Assembly (NCBI RefSeq): GCF_907164555.1
Contig: NZ_CAJQZC010000010.1
Location: 231,294-295,293, forward strand
Reading direction: 5' to 3'
DNA: 64,000 nucleotides
Source of the DNA: Paraburkholderia saeva
GTDB taxonomy: Bacteria; Pseudomonadota; Gammaproteobacteria; Burkholderiales; Burkholderiaceae
How positions within the stretch are numbered: the stretch's first letter is position 1; every line of letters starts with the position of its first letter. Position numbers and translations under genes: made by a program. This document shows, one piece after another, positions 43,828-53,900 of the stretch. Below the pieces are notes generated by a model. The model had not been told where the DNA came from, did not search any database, and saw only the letters and a list, made by a program, of their open reading frames with translations.

Positions 43828-44745
43828 TCAGGAAACCTTGCCTTGCAGACCAGGGTGTTGAGCGAACAGCGCAGTGATCCACTCGATGAAGACCTTGAGT
43901 TTCTGCGTCTGATGCCGGTTCGGCACATAGAGAATGGAAACGGGCCGCGGGATCGCCTTGAAGGGTTGCAGTACTTCCTTGAGGTGACCGTCGCGCAGAT
44001 ATGGTTCGATCATGTACCGGCCGGTTTTGCCGAGTCCAAGCCCGGCGAGTACGCAGGCCATATAGGCGTCAGCGTCGTTGACGGAGACGGGTCCACGCAT
44101 CGCCACGCTGGTTGTTTCGCCGTCCACGAAGAACTCCCACATCTGCGAGCGGCCGGTCGCTTTCGAGACGTAGTTGATGCCAACGTGTCGATCCAGATCC
44201 GCGATCGTGGTGGGCGTGCCGTATCGCGCGAGATATTCGGGCGTGCCGCACACGCACGTCGTAATGCTGCCGACGCGTTTCGCGACGAGCCCGGAATCGC
44301 TCAATACGCCCACGCGCAGGACGCAGTCGACGCCTTCGCCGACTACGTCGACCTGGCGGTCGGTGAGGCCAAGCTCGACGTGGATGTCCGGATACAGCGC
44401 GACGAAGTCCGGCAACGCGGGAATCAGCAGATGCCGCGCGAGCGCGCTCGGCAGGTTGACCTTCAGACGCCCCTTCGGCGCAACCTTGGCCTGCGAGAGC
44501 GACGCTTCCATGTCGTCGATTTCGCTGATCACGGCGACGCATCGTTGATAGTAGGCGTGACCGTCCTCCGTGAGCGAGACCTTGCGCGTCGTGCGGTTAA
44601 GCAGCTTGCAGCCGAGGTGATGTTCAAGCGTCTGGAGGAGCTTCGAGACCGTCGGCATGCTCATTCCCGACGAATCCGCCGCGCGCGTGAGGCTCCCCGC
44701 CTCGACGATGCGGACGAACACTCTCATTGCCTGAAGCGTATCCAT
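43828..44745 (-). CDS. LysR-family regulator
   Basis: This 305-residue protein has the LysR N-terminal winged helix (MDTLQAMRVFVRIVEAGSLT, then MPTVSKLLQTLEHHLGCKLL) and the family effector domain. It belongs to the common CrgA/PecT-like subgroup with the NRTTRKVSLTEDG segment. ATG 44745 is chosen because the domain starts there; the open frame continues upstream without domain content. The nearest gene it could control is not clear: it follows the channel gene at 44838 on the same strand and lies beside the remnant at 43425. Confidence 0.88.
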   Translation of the reverse strand: MDTLQAMRVFVRIVEAGSLTRAADSSGMSMPTVSKLLQTLEHHLGCKLLNRTTRKVSLTEDGHAYYQRCVAVISEIDDMEASLSQAKVAPKGRLKVNLPSALARHLLIPALPDFVALYPDIHVELGLTDRQVDVVGEGVDCVLRVGVLSDSGLVAKRVGSITTCVCGTPEYLARYGTPTTIADLDRHVGINYVSKATGRSQMWEFFVDGETTSVAMRGPVSVNDADAYMACVLAGLGLGKTGRYMIEPYLRDGHLKEVLQPFKAIPRPVSILYVPNRHQTQKLKVFIEWITALFAQHPGLQGKVS

Positions 44746-44837
44746 GGCGCGAAATCCTGTCGGTCGTAGCGGATGTTTTGACGTGTCGTACTTTAACGCT
44801 TCCCGGGGCGCCGGGCGACACAGCGGCAAAGCCCCCC

Positions 44838-46295
44838 TTATAACGCCAGGTCGTGCAACCGGCGCATCGCGTCGCGCAGCCAGTCCGTGATCGCCCAGCT
44901 GTCTTCCGCAGGCGCGGCGACTTCGTGTTCGATGCCGCGCAGCGCCTCCTGCTGACCCGCCAGATGACTGCACATCAACCGGCCGATTTCGGGCCGCTTC
45001 TGGAGCACCGGTGTGAGATCGACCTTGTCGAGCCGGTAGAGCACCGCGGCGGTTCGCGCGGTGAGCTTCGCGCTGACGGGCAGGCCGGCCAGCACGCTCG
45101 CTTCGCCGATCGCGTCGCCTGGGCCCAGGCGATGCGTCGGCAGTCTGCCGGATTCGGACGCAGGTTCGACGGCGATCACGCCGGACTCGACGATCAGCAG
45201 AAAATCGGTCTGTGCATCGGCATTCACGATCACCTGGCCCGACTCGTATTCATGACGCGACATGCGGGCGGAAAGCGCCGCAAGTTCGTCGCCTTCCAGC
45301 GTATTGAAGAGTTGCACCTGCATGAGCAGCCTCTGCCGGGGATCCACGGCAGCGTGTGGCACCGCCGGCACACCGAGTGGCCGCAACTCGACCCCGGCGG
45401 CGTAGAGATGCCGGTGACAGAGGTCGTACAGTTCGTTGGTTGCGGCGTTTTTCTTGTCCCGATCGTCGACGTAGGCCATCACCTCGTAATGCATGGAGTT
45501 CACCGAAGCGGACTTGACGACCGCAGACGGTTCGGGCGTGCCGAGCACGATGCTCGCGTTGGCAAGCGCGCGGTTCAGCGCGGCAAGCACGATCGAGGGG
45601 CGTTCTTCCGGTGACACTTCGAGCGTGATCGCCACGCCGTGCAGCGCCGAAGGCCGGCTGTTGTTGACGATCTTCGCCTTCGCCGCGACGTTGTTCGGCA
45701 CGATCACAATGTTGCCCCGCGACGTGAGCAGATGCGTGGCGCGCCAGTTCATTTCGGTGACACGTCCTTCCACATCGTCGATGTTGACCCAGTCGCCGAG
45801 GTGATACGGCTCGGTCGTGTTGAGCACGATGCCCGCGAAGACGTCGCTCAACGTGCTCTGGATCGCGAGACCGACCACGATCGCCAGCGCGCCAGACGTG
45901 GCTGCGAGGCCGCCGACAGGAATGTCGAGTACGAATGCGAGCGAAGCCACCGTTGCCGCAAGAAACACGATGGCGCCGAAAACGTCCTGAAACAGCCGGT
46001 CGCGATGCCAGGTTCGCGTGGCGAAGAGCGCGTCCAGTGTCATCGTGAGGAGCCGCGCACCGTTCAGCCACCAGATCATTTCGAGGAACTGCGCGGCAAT
46101 ACGGCGGGGAAGCGAGTCGGCAATCGCAGGCGGCGTCAGCGGGCTCAGACCGGAGCCGAACAGCACAAGGCTCAAAAGTCCGAAGATCACCAGCCGCACG
46201 ACAAGCCTGATGGGAGCGCGTCGTGGAAATGCCGCGCGCCAGAGCACGACGTCGATCGCGATGAGCACCAGGCCCAGGATGAGCGGATCTTTCAC
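44838..46295 (-). CDS. Mechanosensitive channel fused to cyclic-nucleotide-binding domain
   Basis: This 485-residue inner membrane protein has an N-terminal region of hydrophobic segments, the MscS pore and beta domain (LAIVVGLAIQSTLSDVFAGI, NTTEPYHLGDWVNIDDVEGR), and a C-terminal cyclic-nucleotide-binding domain (MSRHEYESGQVIVNADAQTD, GPGDAIGEASVLAGLPVSAK). Bacterial CNG channels (bCNG) have this fusion, in which cAMP or cGMP opens the channel. GTG 46295 follows AAGGGG; a further GTG at 46355 lies upstream without a ribosome site. It is divergent from poxB. Confidence 0.88.
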   Translation of the reverse strand: MKDPLILGLVLIAIDVVLWRAAFPRRAPIRLVVRLVIFGLLSLVLFGSGLSPLTPPAIADSLPRRIAAQFLEMIWWLNGARLLTMTLDALFATRTWHRDRLFQDVFGAIVFLAATVASLAFVLDIPVGGLAATSGALAIVVGLAIQSTLSDVFAGIVLNTTEPYHLGDWVNIDDVEGRVTEMNWRATHLLTSRGNIVIVPNNVAAKAKIVNNSRPSALHGVAITLEVSPEERPSIVLAALNRALANASIVLGTPEPSAVVKSASVNSMHYEVMAYVDDRDKKNAATNELYDLCHRHLYAAGVELRPLGVPAVPHAAVDPRQRLLMQVQLFNTLEGDELAALSARMSRHEYESGQVIVNADAQTDFLLIVESGVIAVEPASESGRLPTHRLGPGDAIGEASVLAGLPVSAKLTARTAAVLYRLDKVDLTPVLQKRPEIGRLMCSHLAGQQEALRGIEHEVAAPAEDSWAITDWLRDAMRRLHDLAL

Positions 46296-46770
46296 GTGAA
46301 GTGTCCCCTTGCCGGAATGAAAGGAAGTCTCATCGAAAACGGGGCCGAGTTCCACTCATTTGTCGGCGATCCCGCAAGAATCGGCCGGAACGCACCGGAC
46401 GGTTGCTGCAAAAGAACAATCAGGCCCGGGCGTCAGGCGTTTTGTCCGCGTTCAACCTTACGCTTCGGTCCAGCGATGCGCGCCTTCGCGGATATCCCCG
46501 GCCACGACGGGACGAGGCCTGCGCGGCAGTGGACGCCTGGCTGGTAAAGCGCAGCAAATGCCATCCCGGCGTAGTATTTGACGGGCGTATGCAGAACGCC
46601 ACGGCACGGTGAAAGTACGTCGCGCGCGGGGCACCCAGCTTCAGGTACATCGCGGCACATCGGTCCGTCTCGCGCGGCGTAGGTGGCCGGTCGATATTCT
46701 TCATCGGGTTTCGTGCCAGTCCGGGTTCCGTTTTCGCTTCCCGGCCGGCGCTCTTGTCGAGGAGCAGCAC
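46296..46770. other. Divergent intergenic region
   Basis: This 475-base stretch separates the channel gene (minus) from poxB (plus). No supported gene was seen. It should contain both promoters, but no convincing -35/-10 pair or palindrome was found by eye. Confidence 0.4.
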
Positions 46771-48492
46771 ATGGCTACCCAGACGGTCGCGGATTATCTG
46801 GCACGGACGCTCGCAGGCGCGGGCGTCGAGCGTATCTGGGGCGTCACGGGCGACAGCCTGAACGGTCTCGCATACAGCCTCGATCAGGTCGGCACGATCC
46901 GCTGGATGCATACGCGTCACGAGGAAGTCGCCGCGTTCGCTGCCGGCGCCGACGCCGCGGCGACAGGGCGTCTTGCCGTGTGTGCGGGCAGTTGCGGCCC
47001 GGGCAACCTGCATCTGATCAACGGGCTCTTCGACTGTCATCGCAACCAGCAGCCGGTGCTCGCAATTGCCGCGCATATTCCGTCGACCGAAATCGGTCTT
47101 GGCTACTTCCAGGAAACGCATCCGCAGGATCTGTTCCGGGAGTGCAGTCACTTCGTGGAACTGGTATCGAACGCTTCGCAGTTTCCGCGCGTGCTCGAAC
47201 GTGCAATGCGCGCGGCGACCGGGGAACGCGGCGTCGCGGTGATCGTGCTGCCGGGCGACGTTGCGCTCAGTGAATGTCGCGTGCCCGTGCCCGCATGGAA
47301 CCTGGCCGGGCCGTCGTCCATTCTGCCGCCGGAAGCCGACATGGACCGGCTTGCGTCGATGCTGAACGGCTGCGAGGCCGTGACAATCATGTGCGGCAGC
47401 GGCGTGGCGGGCGCGCACGCCGAAGTCGTGGCGCTTGCCGAAACGCTCGGTGCACCGATTGTTCACGCGCTGCGCGGCAAGCAGTTCATCGAATACGACA
47501 ACCCGTTCGATGTCGGCATGACCGGGTTGATCGGATTCAGCTCGGGCTATCACGCGATGATCTCGTGCGACACGTTGCTTCTGCTCGGCTGCGATTTTCC
47601 GTACCGCCCGTTCTATCCGCCCGAAGCGAAGGTGGTACAGATCGACCGCAAAGGCTCGCAACTGGGGCGTCGCACGCCGCTTGCGCTCGGGCTTGTCGGC
47701 ACCGTGAAAGAAACGGTCGCGGCGCTCCTGCCGAAGCTGCAGCGAAAAACAGATCGCACGTTTATCGACAAGGCACGCAAGCACTATCTGTCGGCGCGCA
47801 GGGGGCTCGATGAACTTGCCACGCCGTCGGGGCCCGGCCGGCCGATTCATCCGCAGTATCTGACGCGAATGATCGACGAGCTCGCCAGCGACGACGCCAT
47901 CTTTACCGCCGACGTCGGCACGCCGACGCTATGGGCCGCGCGCTACCTGACGATGAACGGCAGGCGGCAACTGCATGGCTCGTTCAATCACGGATCGATG
48001 GCGAACGCGATGCCACAGGCGCTCGGCGCCCAGGCCGCCCATCCGGAGCGCATGGTGGTTTCGCTTTCGGGCGATGGCGGGCTGTCGATGCTGCTCGGCG
48101 ACCTGCTGTCCGCGCGTCAGCTCGATCTGCCGATCAAGGTCGTGGTGTTCAACAACAGCCTGCTCGGTTTCGTATCGATGGAACTGAAAGCGGGCGGCTA
48201 CCTCGATACGAACGTGGATCTGGGCAAGACAGACTTCGCGGCGATTGCAAACGGCGCCGGCATTTTCAGTGTGCGGGTGACGGAATCGGAGGCACTTGAA
48301 AGCGCGCTGAAAGAAGCGTTCGCACATCCGGGGCCAGCGCTCGTGGACGTGGTCACGTCGAAGCACGAACTGGCGATGCCACCGAGCATCGAACTCGCGC
48401 AGGCAAAGGGCTTCAGCCTCTACATGCTGCGTGCCGTACTGAGCGGACGCGGCGACGAGATCGTCGAACTCGCGAAAACGAACCTGCGGTAA
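46771..48492 (+). CDS. poxB: Pyruvate:quinone oxidoreductase (PoxB)
   Basis: This 573-residue enzyme uses thiamine diphosphate and FAD to oxidise pyruvate to acetate and CO2, passing electrons to membrane quinone. Marks are IWGVTGDSLNGLAYSL, the catalytic-type Glu in RHEEVAAFAAGA, GSCGPGNLHLINGL, and the TDP motif GDGGLSMLLGDLLSARQLDL with NNS. A C-terminal amphipathic segment, LAQAKGFSLYMLRAVLSGRG, likely binds the membrane. The length equals that of E. coli PoxB. GAGGAG precedes ATG 46771; the upstream open frame has no domain. Confidence 0.93.
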   Translation: MATQTVADYLARTLAGAGVERIWGVTGDSLNGLAYSLDQVGTIRWMHTRHEEVAAFAAGADAAATGRLAVCAGSCGPGNLHLINGLFDCHRNQQPVLAIAAHIPSTEIGLGYFQETHPQDLFRECSHFVELVSNASQFPRVLERAMRAATGERGVAVIVLPGDVALSECRVPVPAWNLAGPSSILPPEADMDRLASMLNGCEAVTIMCGSGVAGAHAEVVALAETLGAPIVHALRGKQFIEYDNPFDVGMTGLIGFSSGYHAMISCDTLLLLGCDFPYRPFYPPEAKVVQIDRKGSQLGRRTPLALGLVGTVKETVAALLPKLQRKTDRTFIDKARKHYLSARRGLDELATPSGPGRPIHPQYLTRMIDELASDDAIFTADVGTPTLWAARYLTMNGRRQLHGSFNHGSMANAMPQALGAQAAHPERMVVSLSGDGGLSMLLGDLLSARQLDLPIKVVVFNNSLLGFVSMELKAGGYLDTNVDLGKTDFAAIANGAGIFSVRVTESEALESALKEAFAHPGPALVDVVTSKHELAMPPSIELAQAKGFSLYMLRAVLSGRGDEIVELAKTNLR

Positions 48493-48531
48493 GCGAAAAG
48501 CGCGAGGGCACGCAATGTGCAACACGTGTCG

Positions 48532-48942
48532 CTATTTGCGCGTGCGGCGCGGCGATACGGTGGTCCATTGCTCCTCGAGATTCATCGTGCGGACCCGCTC
48601 GACCAGGAAGTCGATAAACACGCAAATCTTCGCGGGCTGATAGCGACGGCTCTGGTAAGCAAGATTGACGGTGAGCGGGGGGAGCTGCCACTCTTCGAGA
48701 ACGGGAATCAGGCGGCCGGCAACGATGTCGCCGTAGAGGATGTAAAGCGGCTGGATCACGATGCCCAGACCCGCGCGTCCCGCCGCAACAATCACCTGGC
48801 CTTCGTTCGAATCGAGCGCACCCGTGATGGCGACGTCGCATTGCTGTTTGCCCTTGCGCAGGTGCAGGACATAAGGATCGACGGCGTTCCACCCCGGGAC
48901 CATCCCGCGTCCTGACGGCGTGCCCTGAAGGCCGCGGAACGC
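48532..48942 (-). pseudogene. Truncated LysR-family regulator
   Basis: About 135 residues match only the C-terminal half of a LysR effector domain: SNEGQVIVAAGRAGLGIVIQ, YGDIVAGRLIPVLEEW, then LAYQSRRYQPAKICVFIDFL. The DNA-binding domain and the first part of the effector domain are missing, and an in-frame stop lies at 48943-48945. It is convergent with poxB. It is a deleted regulator gene that may once have controlled a nearby promoter. Confidence 0.82.
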
Positions 48943-48986
48943 TCAGCGTATCTCGGGCTTGACGCGGGCCCTGCGGCTCAGCATGA

Positions 48987-49008
48987 TGTATGTGGTCACG
49001 CACATACA
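48987..49008. promoter_or_regulatory. Operator palindrome before the tetR gene
   Basis: TGTATGTG (48987-48994) and CACATACA (49001-49008) form a perfect eight-base inverted repeat with a six-base centre, ending 13 bases before the GTG at 49021. This fits an autoregulatory TetR operator. Binding is inferred. Confidence 0.65.
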
Positions 49009-49020
49009 CACAGGCAGGCT

Positions 49021-49680
49021 GTGAAATCATCGCTACCAGCGGCGGGCAGGGCACGACAGCGAGACCGGCAGGCCACGGAAGAAGAACTCATTACGGCCGC
49101 GGCGGTGGCCTTCGCGGAGCGGGGTTTCGAAAAGGCCACGACGCGCGGCATCGCCGAAGCAGCGGGTTGCTCGGAAGGTCTGATCCAGCGCTATTTCAAC
49201 GGCAAGGAAGGGCTTCTGCTGGCTGTATTGAAGCGCCAGGACGCACCGCGGCGCGACCAGTTCTTCGAGCGCCCGCTCTGTGCATCGCTCGCGCAGGAAG
49301 CGCGGGAGATGATCGAACACGGCATGGCCGCCGTTGCCGAGCGCGCTGAAACGATCCGCATCGTGTTCTCGCGTGTCCTGCTGGACCGGGCGTTTCAGGC
49401 CGATTTCCAGCGCATCTCCACACGTCAGGAAGTCCGCCGGAGCCTCCGGGAGCGCCTTGCGCGCTACGTCGAAGCAGGCATGATCGATCCGGCACTCGAT
49501 CTCGACATGGCGACCGAACTGCTGCTGGGCTTCGTCTTCCAGCTGGCGTTCATGCATCGCGAACTTCATCAGACTCAACCTGCCGACATCGAGCGGATGG
49601 CGGATGGCTTTGCGGCGCTCTTTGCCCGCGGCGTTGCATCCGTGCCTTCAGCCAGAAAGGGCGCAAAAAAACATGAATGA
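49021..49680 (+). CDS. TetR-family repressor of the Mdt-type pump
   Basis: This 219-residue protein has a TetR DNA-binding domain (EELITAAAVAFAERGFEKAT, then TRGIAEAAGCSEGLIQRYFN with GKEGLLLAVL) and an all-helical ligand domain. TetR regulators of RND pumps are repressors released by drugs or bile-like compounds. GTG 49021 has little ribosome site, but the N-terminus fits the family. Its stop overlaps mdtA by 8 bases, so it is the first gene of the pump operon and likely binds the palindrome at 48987. Confidence 0.92.
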   Translation: MKSSLPAAGRARQRDRQATEEELITAAAVAFAERGFEKATTRGIAEAAGCSEGLIQRYFNGKEGLLLAVLKRQDAPRRDQFFERPLCASLAQEAREMIEHGMAAVAERAETIRIVFSRVLLDRAFQADFQRISTRQEVRRSLRERLARYVEAGMIDPALDLDMATELLLGFVFQLAFMHRELHQTQPADIERMADGFAALFARGVASVPSARKGAKKHE

Positions 49681-50977
49681 ACCCACGCACGGCGAACACG
49701 AAGCCGAACCTCCGCACAACGGCGCCCGCGGCGGTGAACCACGGCCGCGTCGCAGGCGGCATTGGGTGCTGATCGGCGCGGCAATCGTGTTCGCGCTCAT
49801 CCTGATCCTGATCGTGGTGCGCAAGCCGAAAACCGGCAACGAGGAAGCGCAGGCGCCCCAGGCCGTCACGATCCGCACCGCAGCCGCGCACACCGGCGAT
49901 CTGGGCGTGTATGTCGAGGCGCTCGGCACCGTGACGCCCGTCGCGACAGTGAACGTCTACAGCCAGGTGAACGGCACGGTCGATGCCGTTCATTACACGG
50001 AAGGCCAGATGGTCCGGCGCGGCGACCCGCTGATCGACATCGACCCGCGTGCCTACGAGGCACAACTGCAGCAGGCCGAAGGCACGTTACAGCACGACCG
50101 CGCCGTGCTCGACCAGGCCGTGATGGATCTTGCCCGCTACAAGGAAGCGGCGGACCAGCAGGCAATTGCGCGTCAGCAATACGAAGACCAGCGGCTCACC
50201 GTCGAACAGTATCGCGGCACCGTGAAGAACGACGAAGGCCAGGTTCAGTACGCGAAGGTCCAGCTGGGCTACTGCCACATTACGTCGCCGATTTCGGGGC
50301 GTATCGGGCTGCGTCTGGTCGATCCTGGCAACGTGGTGTTCTCGGGCAGCTCGACTTCGATTGCCGTCATCACGCAGCTGCAGCCCATCACCGTCGTGTT
50401 CAACGTCGCGGAAGACAACCTCGCGCAGGTTCACGATGAAATCACCCAGCGCGCGTCGCTGCCTGTCGATATTTTCGACCGCTCGCAGCAGACGAAAATC
50501 GCCAGCGGCAAGCTGCTGACGCTCGACAACCAGGTCGATACGTCGACGGGAACAGTGCGCTTTCGCGGGGAATTCGACAACGCACAGCTGACGCTCTATC
50601 CGAACCAGTTCGTCAATGCGCGACTGCTGGTGAAGACCTTGAAGAGCGTCGTGCTCGTACCGACGGCAGCGCTTCAGCATAACGGCACGCAGGCATTCGT
50701 CTACGTGCTCGCGGGCAATACCGTGAAGATGCGCCACGTCACGGAGCTCGCAACAGAGAACGATGCGTCCGCTGTCAGCGGCATCGACGCGGGCACGGTC
50801 GTTGCGGTCTCCAGCTTCGACAAACTCCAGGACGGGGCGCGGATCACGGTCCAGAACGCGGCGCCGCCGGGTTCGAAAACGTCGGCGGTGAACGGGCCGG
50901 GCAATGGCGCCGCGAGTGATGCGGGCGGCGCGAGTGGCACGAACGGCGCAGGCATGAAGGCCGGCCAGACGTCATGA
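49673..50977 (+). CDS. mdtA: RND efflux adaptor (MdtA-like)
   Basis: This 434-residue periplasmic adaptor has a single membrane anchor (about residues 31-48: VLIGAAIVFALILILIVV) and the family segments YVEALGTVTPVATVNVYSQV, YTEGQMVRRGDPLIDIDP, GYCHITSPISGRIGLRLVDP and FRGEFDNAQLTLYPNQFVNA. It links the RND pumps to the outer membrane factor. The C-terminus is Gly/Ser/Ala-rich (about 40 residues). It overlaps tetR by 8 bases, and its stop overlaps mdtB by ATGA. Confidence 0.94.
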   Translation: MNEPTHGEHEAEPPHNGARGGEPRPRRRRHWVLIGAAIVFALILILIVVRKPKTGNEEAQAPQAVTIRTAAAHTGDLGVYVEALGTVTPVATVNVYSQVNGTVDAVHYTEGQMVRRGDPLIDIDPRAYEAQLQQAEGTLQHDRAVLDQAVMDLARYKEAADQQAIARQQYEDQRLTVEQYRGTVKNDEGQVQYAKVQLGYCHITSPISGRIGLRLVDPGNVVFSGSSTSIAVITQLQPITVVFNVAEDNLAQVHDEITQRASLPVDIFDRSQQTKIASGKLLTLDNQVDTSTGTVRFRGEFDNAQLTLYPNQFVNARLLVKTLKSVVLVPTAALQHNGTQAFVYVLAGNTVKMRHVTELATENDASAVSGIDAGTVVAVSSFDKLQDGARITVQNAAPPGSKTSAVNGPGNGAASDAGGASGTNGAGMKAGQTS

Positions 50978-53900
50978 ATCCGTCGCGGCTTTTTATCGTC
51001 CGGCCAGTAGCGACCGCGCTCCTGATGATCGCGATTCTGGTCATCGGCCTCGCTGCGCTGCCGGGGCTGCCGGTTTCCGCGCTGCCGGAAGCCGACTATC
51101 CGACGATCCAGGTCAAGACGTTCTATCCGGGCGCGAGTCCGGACGTGATGTCGTCCGCGGTGACGGCACCGCTCGAGCGCCAGTTCGGCCAGGTCGCGGG
51201 CCTCACGCAGATGACGTCGACCAGTTCCGACGGCAGTTCGGTGATCGTGCTGCAGTTTGCGCTGGCATTGAACATCGATGTCGCCGAGCAGGAAGTGCAG
51301 GCCGCCATCAACGCGGCCACCAGCTACCTGCCAACCGATCTGCCCGCGCCACCCATCTACAGCAAATCGAATCCCGCTGACGCACCGGTCATCACGCTCG
51401 CACTGACGTCGAATGCGATGCCGCTGTCGGCCATCGAAGACCTCGTCGATACGCGGCTTGCGCCGAAGATTTCGCAGCTGAGCGGCGTCGGTCTCGTGAC
51501 GATCAGCGGCGGACACAAGCCGGCTGTACGAATCCAGGCGAACCCGGTTGCGCTCGCTTCGTACGGCCTGAACCTCGAAGACCTGAGATCGGCGCTGACG
51601 ACCGCCTCGGTCAACATGGCAAAGGGCACGTTCGACGGCCCCGCACAGGCATTCCAGATCAACGCGAACGACCAGCTGCTTTCGGCGAAAGGCTTTCGCG
51701 AAATCGTCGTCGCATATAAAAACGGCGCTCCGGTGATGTTGACGGATGTCGCGAAGATCACGGACGGCATCGAGAATGCGAAGCTCGCCGCCTGGAAAAA
51801 CGAAACCCCCGCGATTCTCGTCAATATCCAGCGGCAACCTGGCGCGAACACGATCGCGGTCGTCAACGAAATCCAGCAGTTGCTGCCGAAGCTGAAAGCC
51901 ACCCTGCCCGCGGCCGTGGAAGTTACCGTGCTGACCGACCGCACCACGACGATCCGTGCTTCGGTCAAGAACGTGCAGTTCGAACTGATGCTCACGATCG
52001 CGCTCGTCGTGATGGTGATGTTCCTGTTCCTGCGCAGCTTCGCGGCGACGATCATTCCGACGGTCGCCGTGCCGCTCTCGCTGATCGGCACGCTCGCCGT
52101 CATGCATGCGCTCGGCTACAGCATCAACAATCTCACGATGATGGCGTTCACGATCGCGACGGGCTTCGTCGTCGACGACGCCATCGTGATGATCGAGAAC
52201 ATCTCGCGTTTTCTCGAAGAGGGCATGAAACCGATGGACGCCGCGCTGGAAGGCGCGCGTCAGATCGGCTTCACGATCGTTTCGTTGACGATTTCGCTGA
52301 TCGCGGTGCTGATTCCGCTGCTGTTCATGGGCGATGTCGTCGGTCGGCTGTTCCGTGAGTTCGCGGTCACGTTGAGTGTGACGGTGCTTATTTCAGGCAT
52401 CGTTTCGCTGACGCTCACGCCGATGATGAGTTCACGTCTGCTGCGCCATACGCCAGAAGCCGAGCAGAACCGCTTTTACCGCTGGACGCAGGCGCGCTTC
52501 GACCGCGTGATCGCGGCGTACGGACGCAGCCTGCGCTGGGTGCTCGATCATTCGACGGCCACGCTGCTGGTCGTGCTCGCGACGCTGGTGCTCACGGTCT
52601 TCCAGTACATCGAGATTCCGAAGGGCTTTTTTCCGCCGCAGGATACCGGCATCATCCAGGCGATTTCGCAGGCGCCGGAGTCGATTTCCTTTGCCGCGAT
52701 GTCGCGCAGGCAGCAGCAGCTGGCGAGCGAAATCCTCAAGGACCCTGCCGTGGCGAGCCTGTCGTCGTTTATCGGCCAGGACGGCATCAACACGACGCTC
52801 AATAGCGGCCGCATCCAGATCAACCTGAAGCCGATCGCCGAGCGCGGCCTGACGGCGAGTGAAGTGATCGACCGTCTGCGCGATCGCCTGCGCGACGTGC
52901 CCGGCGTGCAGCTTTATCTTCAGCCGGTGCAGGACCTGACCGTCGACGACCGCGTGAGCCGCACGCAATATCAGTACACGCTCGAAGACCCCGATACGCA
53001 GGAGCTGAACCTGTGGACCGACAGGCTCGTCACAAAGCTGCGGACGTTGCCGGAACTCGTCGACGTCACGACCGACCAGCAGAACAATGGCATCAGCACC
53101 GATCTGACGATCGACCGGCCGACCGCTTCGCGTCTGAACATCACGCCGGACCAGATCGACTCCACGCTGTATGACGCGTTCGGCCAGCGTCAGGTGAGCA
53201 CGCTCTATACGCAGTCGAACCAGTATCACGTGATCCTCGAAGCGCTGCCGGAGTTCCAGCGCAATCCGGCGCAGTTGAACCGCATCTACATTCAGGGCAG
53301 CACGAATTCCGGCACGACGGCTGCGGCGCAGAGCACGTCGGGCCGTACCTCGCTGAGTTCGAGCGGCACGCTGTCGAATCTCGTCGTGTCGTCCGGCCAG
53401 AGCCTCGCGGCAACCACACCCACGACCGTGCTTGCGTCCCGCGCGTCCGGCGGTTCAGGGTCCGGCTCAGGTTCGGGTGAGGGTTCGTCATCGTCCGGGT
53501 CGAATACGGGATCGAACGGGGCGGGGAATGCGGGCAGCACGTCGGGTAACGCGACAACGCAATCGGCGCCGGTGCCGCTCAGCGCAATCAGCCGCTTCAC
53601 GACGCGCTCCGCGCCTTTGACGATCACGCATCAGGGGCAGTTTCCGGTGGTCACGATCTCGTTCAACGTAGCGCCGGGCGCGTCGCTCGGGCAGGCGGTC
53701 ACCGCCATCCAGCGCGCCCAGGCCGATCTGCAGATGCCCGCAAGCGTGCAGCCGGATTTCCAGGGCACGGCGGCCGCGTATGAAGATATTGGCTCGAACG
53801 AAGCGCTACTGATTCTCGCGGCCCTCGTCGCCGTCTATATCGTGCTGGGCATCCTGTACGAGAGTTTCATTCACCCGGTCACGATTCTTTCGACGCTGCC

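Noticed and set aside
46420..47850. 476-residue open frame on the minus strand
   Set aside because: It is the antisense of poxB and its leader, with no domain and no ribosome site.
43360..48990. Possible mobile element near the two truncated genes
   Set aside because: No transposase, terminal inverted repeats or target duplication were seen; simple deletion explains the fragments.
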